Assembly (NCBI RefSeq): GCF_032842945.2
Contig: NZ_CP146606.1
Span: 1,926,501-1,990,500 of the forward strand
From: Roseovarius sp. W115
GTDB lineage: Bacteria; Pseudomonadota; Alphaproteobacteria; Rhodobacterales; Rhodobacteraceae
Direction: 5' to 3'
Length of the DNA: 64,000 nt
The notes beneath the pieces are model-generated. The model saw only the letters and a program-made list of their open reading frames with translations. It did no database searches and had not been told where the DNA came from. Both the position numbers and the translations under genes were made by a program. Positions 62,418 to 64,000 of the stretch are shown in pieces (positions within the stretch are counted from its first letter, which is position 1; the number at the start of each line of letters is the position of its first letter).

Positions 62418-63944
62418 CTAAACGCCGCCGGGCTGAATCGTTTCGCAGGTGATCTGCTTGGCTTGCAAGCGACGACAGGCCATGTCCGCGGTTTCTTCGG
62501 TCAATCCCATGAAGTTGGCGTCAAACCCGGTATTGCGTTTGACCACTTTGCGCAAACTGCCATCCAGCGTTTCCATTTCATTCAAAGCCGTTTGCAAGAG
62601 CACCTTGCGCGCTTTGTATTGGCTTGGGTATTGACCAACATTGATGCCCCAGTGTCGCCCACCGGATGTCGACAGCCGTGTGACCACTTCTTGAACAGGG
62701 TCTTCTGCAGGTTCAGCCTTTGCTATCTGAAGGCTGGCCGGACGTATCTTTGGCGACAAAGTTGGCTTGGTCGGGGCTGCTGCAAGAACCGCTGCTGGCA
62801 CATCGGGTTTGGACGACGTGCTGACCGCCGCCAAGAGGGCCTTTTCGATATCTGACTTGTTGGCCACAAGAACCGGAGCCTCTTCGGCAGGGACCGGTGT
62901 TGTTGCAGGTTCCGCGCCAGGGCGTGTTTGCGGACGTAAGCTTTTCTTCACAGCGGCGGCTGCAACCAAGCGTACTGTACGGCCGGTGCCGCCAGGAACC
63001 GAATGGCCATCTCCGCGGCCAGCTTTGCCCATGTAAGGCGGCTTTGCGGGACGCAGCAGGGCCGTGCGTGTTGGCGCACGTTTGAAACCCAGATCAAGAA
63101 GCTCAGCCACTTTGGCGTTACGTGTGGCGGTCGATCGCCCGCCAAAAACTGTTGCAATGATACGTTCATTTCCGCGCTCTGCGGATGCGGTCAGGTTGAA
63201 GCCAGCCGCGCGGGTGTAGCCTGTTTTAATGCCGTCGGCCCCACGATAGCTGCGCAATAGCTTGCGGTTTGTGTGATAGACCTTGGTGCCACCTGCATTC
63301 GCAGTGATCCGCGAGAAAAGATTGTAGTATTCAGGGTAATCATAAAACAAATGCCGTCCCATGATCGTCATGTCGCGGGCCGTGGAAAGGTGCCCTTTTT
63401 CAGTAAGCCCATGGGCGTTCTTGAAGGTTGTTCGCGTCATGCCAAGTGCCTTGGCGGTCCGGTTCATGCGCCGCGCAAAGGCCGCCTCAGACCCCTCGAT
63501 TGCTTCGGCCAGAGCGGTGGACGCATCATTTGCTGATTTGATCGCCGCTGCACGGATGAGATACCGAAGCTGGATCTTTTGCCCTGCACGCAGCCCAAGT
63601 TTGCTTGGTGGTTCGCTTGCGGCATGCTTGGAGATGCGCACCGGCGTGTCCAGGCTGATCTCGCCATTCTCCACCGCTTCAAACACCACATAAAGCGTCA
63701 TCATTTTGGTAAGCGATGCGGGATGAAGCCGTGTGTCGGCGTTTCGCGAATGCAGCACCTTACCGCTGCGTGCGTCCATCACCAGTGCTGCATAAGGGGC
63801 TGCTGCCGCGCTTAACGGGACCACCACCAACATCCAAATGGTAGCCAAAGCCACCAGACCCCAGCGAAGGGGCTGCTTGTTGCGCGTTCTCATGGAACTG
63901 CTCTTTCTCTGCCTCGTTGACCGCCGATTTTTTCGACTGGCCAT
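62418..63944 (-). CDS. D-alanyl-D-alanine carboxypeptidase with SPOR domain
   Basis: A class C low-molecular-weight penicillin-binding protein that trims peptidoglycan pentapeptides. It has 508 residues: a signal segment (about 29-48), SLTK (77-80), SAN (137-139) and KTG (240-242). A long disordered linker with SLRPQTRP (335-342) and LSPKIRP leads to a C-terminal SPOR domain (about 423-500) that binds septal glycan. A second possible start, MRTRNKQPLRWGL at 63893, gives a more usual signal peptide; neither has a clear ribosome site. It is convergent with ccoS. Confidence 0.9.
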   Translation of the reverse strand: MASRKNRRSTRQRKSSSMRTRNKQPLRWGLVALATIWMLVVVPLSAAAAPYAALVMDARSGKVLHSRNADTRLHPASLTKMMTLYVVFEAVENGEISLDTPVRISKHAASEPPSKLGLRAGQKIQLRYLIRAAAIKSANDASTALAEAIEGSEAAFARRMNRTAKALGMTRTTFKNAHGLTEKGHLSTARDMTIMGRHLFYDYPEYYNLFSRITANAGGTKVYHTNRKLLRSYRGADGIKTGYTRAAGFNLTASAERGNERIIATVFGGRSTATRNAKVAELLDLGFKRAPTRTALLRPAKPPYMGKAGRGDGHSVPGGTGRTVRLVAAAAVKKSLRPQTRPGAEPATTPVPAEEAPVLVANKSDIEKALLAAVSTSSKPDVPAAVLAAAPTKPTLSPKIRPASLQIAKAEPAEDPVQEVVTRLSTSGGRHWGINVGQYPSQYKARKVLLQTALNEMETLDGSLRKVVKRNTGFDANFMGLTEETADMACRRLQAKQITCETIQPGGV

Positions 63945-64000
63945 GTTTTGATTGATAAAACAGTAGCATAGAGGGCGCGTTGAATAAAGTCTGAATTTTC
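63945..64000. other. Upstream region of the carboxypeptidase gene
   Basis: 56 bases, AT-rich with no ORF. It presumably contains the promoter of the minus-strand gene; the window ends here. Confidence 0.4.

Overview
The window looks like chromosomal DNA of a marine alphaproteobacterium of the order Rhodobacterales (Roseobacter group). This rests on gene content and order: divergent hemN/fnrL, a ccoNOQP plus ccoGHIS cluster with FNR boxes, phaAB, DUF2064 beside dapE and rnr, Hint-domain and RTX exoproteins with a PrtD/PrtE-type exporter, and mtnP followed by a LysE gene. Genes are tightly packed with many ATGA overlaps. I see no rRNA, tRNA, CRISPR array, insertion sequence, phage gene or replication origin.

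Layout. 1-2.7 kb: NlpC/P60 peptidase (frameshifted), agmatinase-family hydrolase, methyltransferase. 2.7-9.0 kb (minus): lytic transglycosylase, WYL regulator, RNase R, DUF2064 protein, DapE. 9.1-11.9 kb (plus): an accessory pair of Hint-domain proteins lying between dapE and the dapD block. 11.9-15.0 kb (minus): two small unknowns, DapD, a frameshifted small gene, a PLP dehydratase. 15.1-17.0 kb: LOG protein and a frameshifted MarR regulator with an OsmC protein. 17.0-22.9 kb: Apt, a small helix-rich protein, DUF2269, an SDR-DoxX fusion, LysE, MtnP, a LysR regulator. 23.3-31.3 kb: a 1633-residue lysine-free RTX/CHRD exoprotein followed by its probable type I exporter (ABC ATPase and HlyD-type adaptor). 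31.5-49.4 kb: housekeeping genes including rlmN, plsC-type, tag, EAL, phaAB, polyprenyl synthase, ispE, a TPR lipoprotein-like protein, ETF-QO, greA, Nfu, tsaB and rimI. 49.4-62.4 kb: a low-oxygen block with hemN, fnrL, a thioredoxin-like protein, a universal stress protein, ccoNOQP, a LysR gene and ccoGHIS. 62.4-63.9 kb: a D,D-carboxypeptidase with a SPOR domain.

How it works together. The 49-62 kb block is a coherent microaerobic module: FnrL senses oxygen, four FNR boxes sit at hemN/fnrL, the stress-protein gene, ccoN and ccoG, and the products build and mature a cbb3 oxidase. The 23-31 kb block is a self-contained secretion unit of substrate, ATPase and adaptor, without an outer-membrane TolC partner in the window. 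The least explained items are the Hint pair with one apparently dead domain, the residue-restricted RTX protein, an array of 9-bp repeats at 11-bp phasing, and several regulator genes whose palindromic operators abut or overlap their own start codons. Three genes carry single-base frameshifts of the same type at or near short homopolymers, which may be assembly errors.
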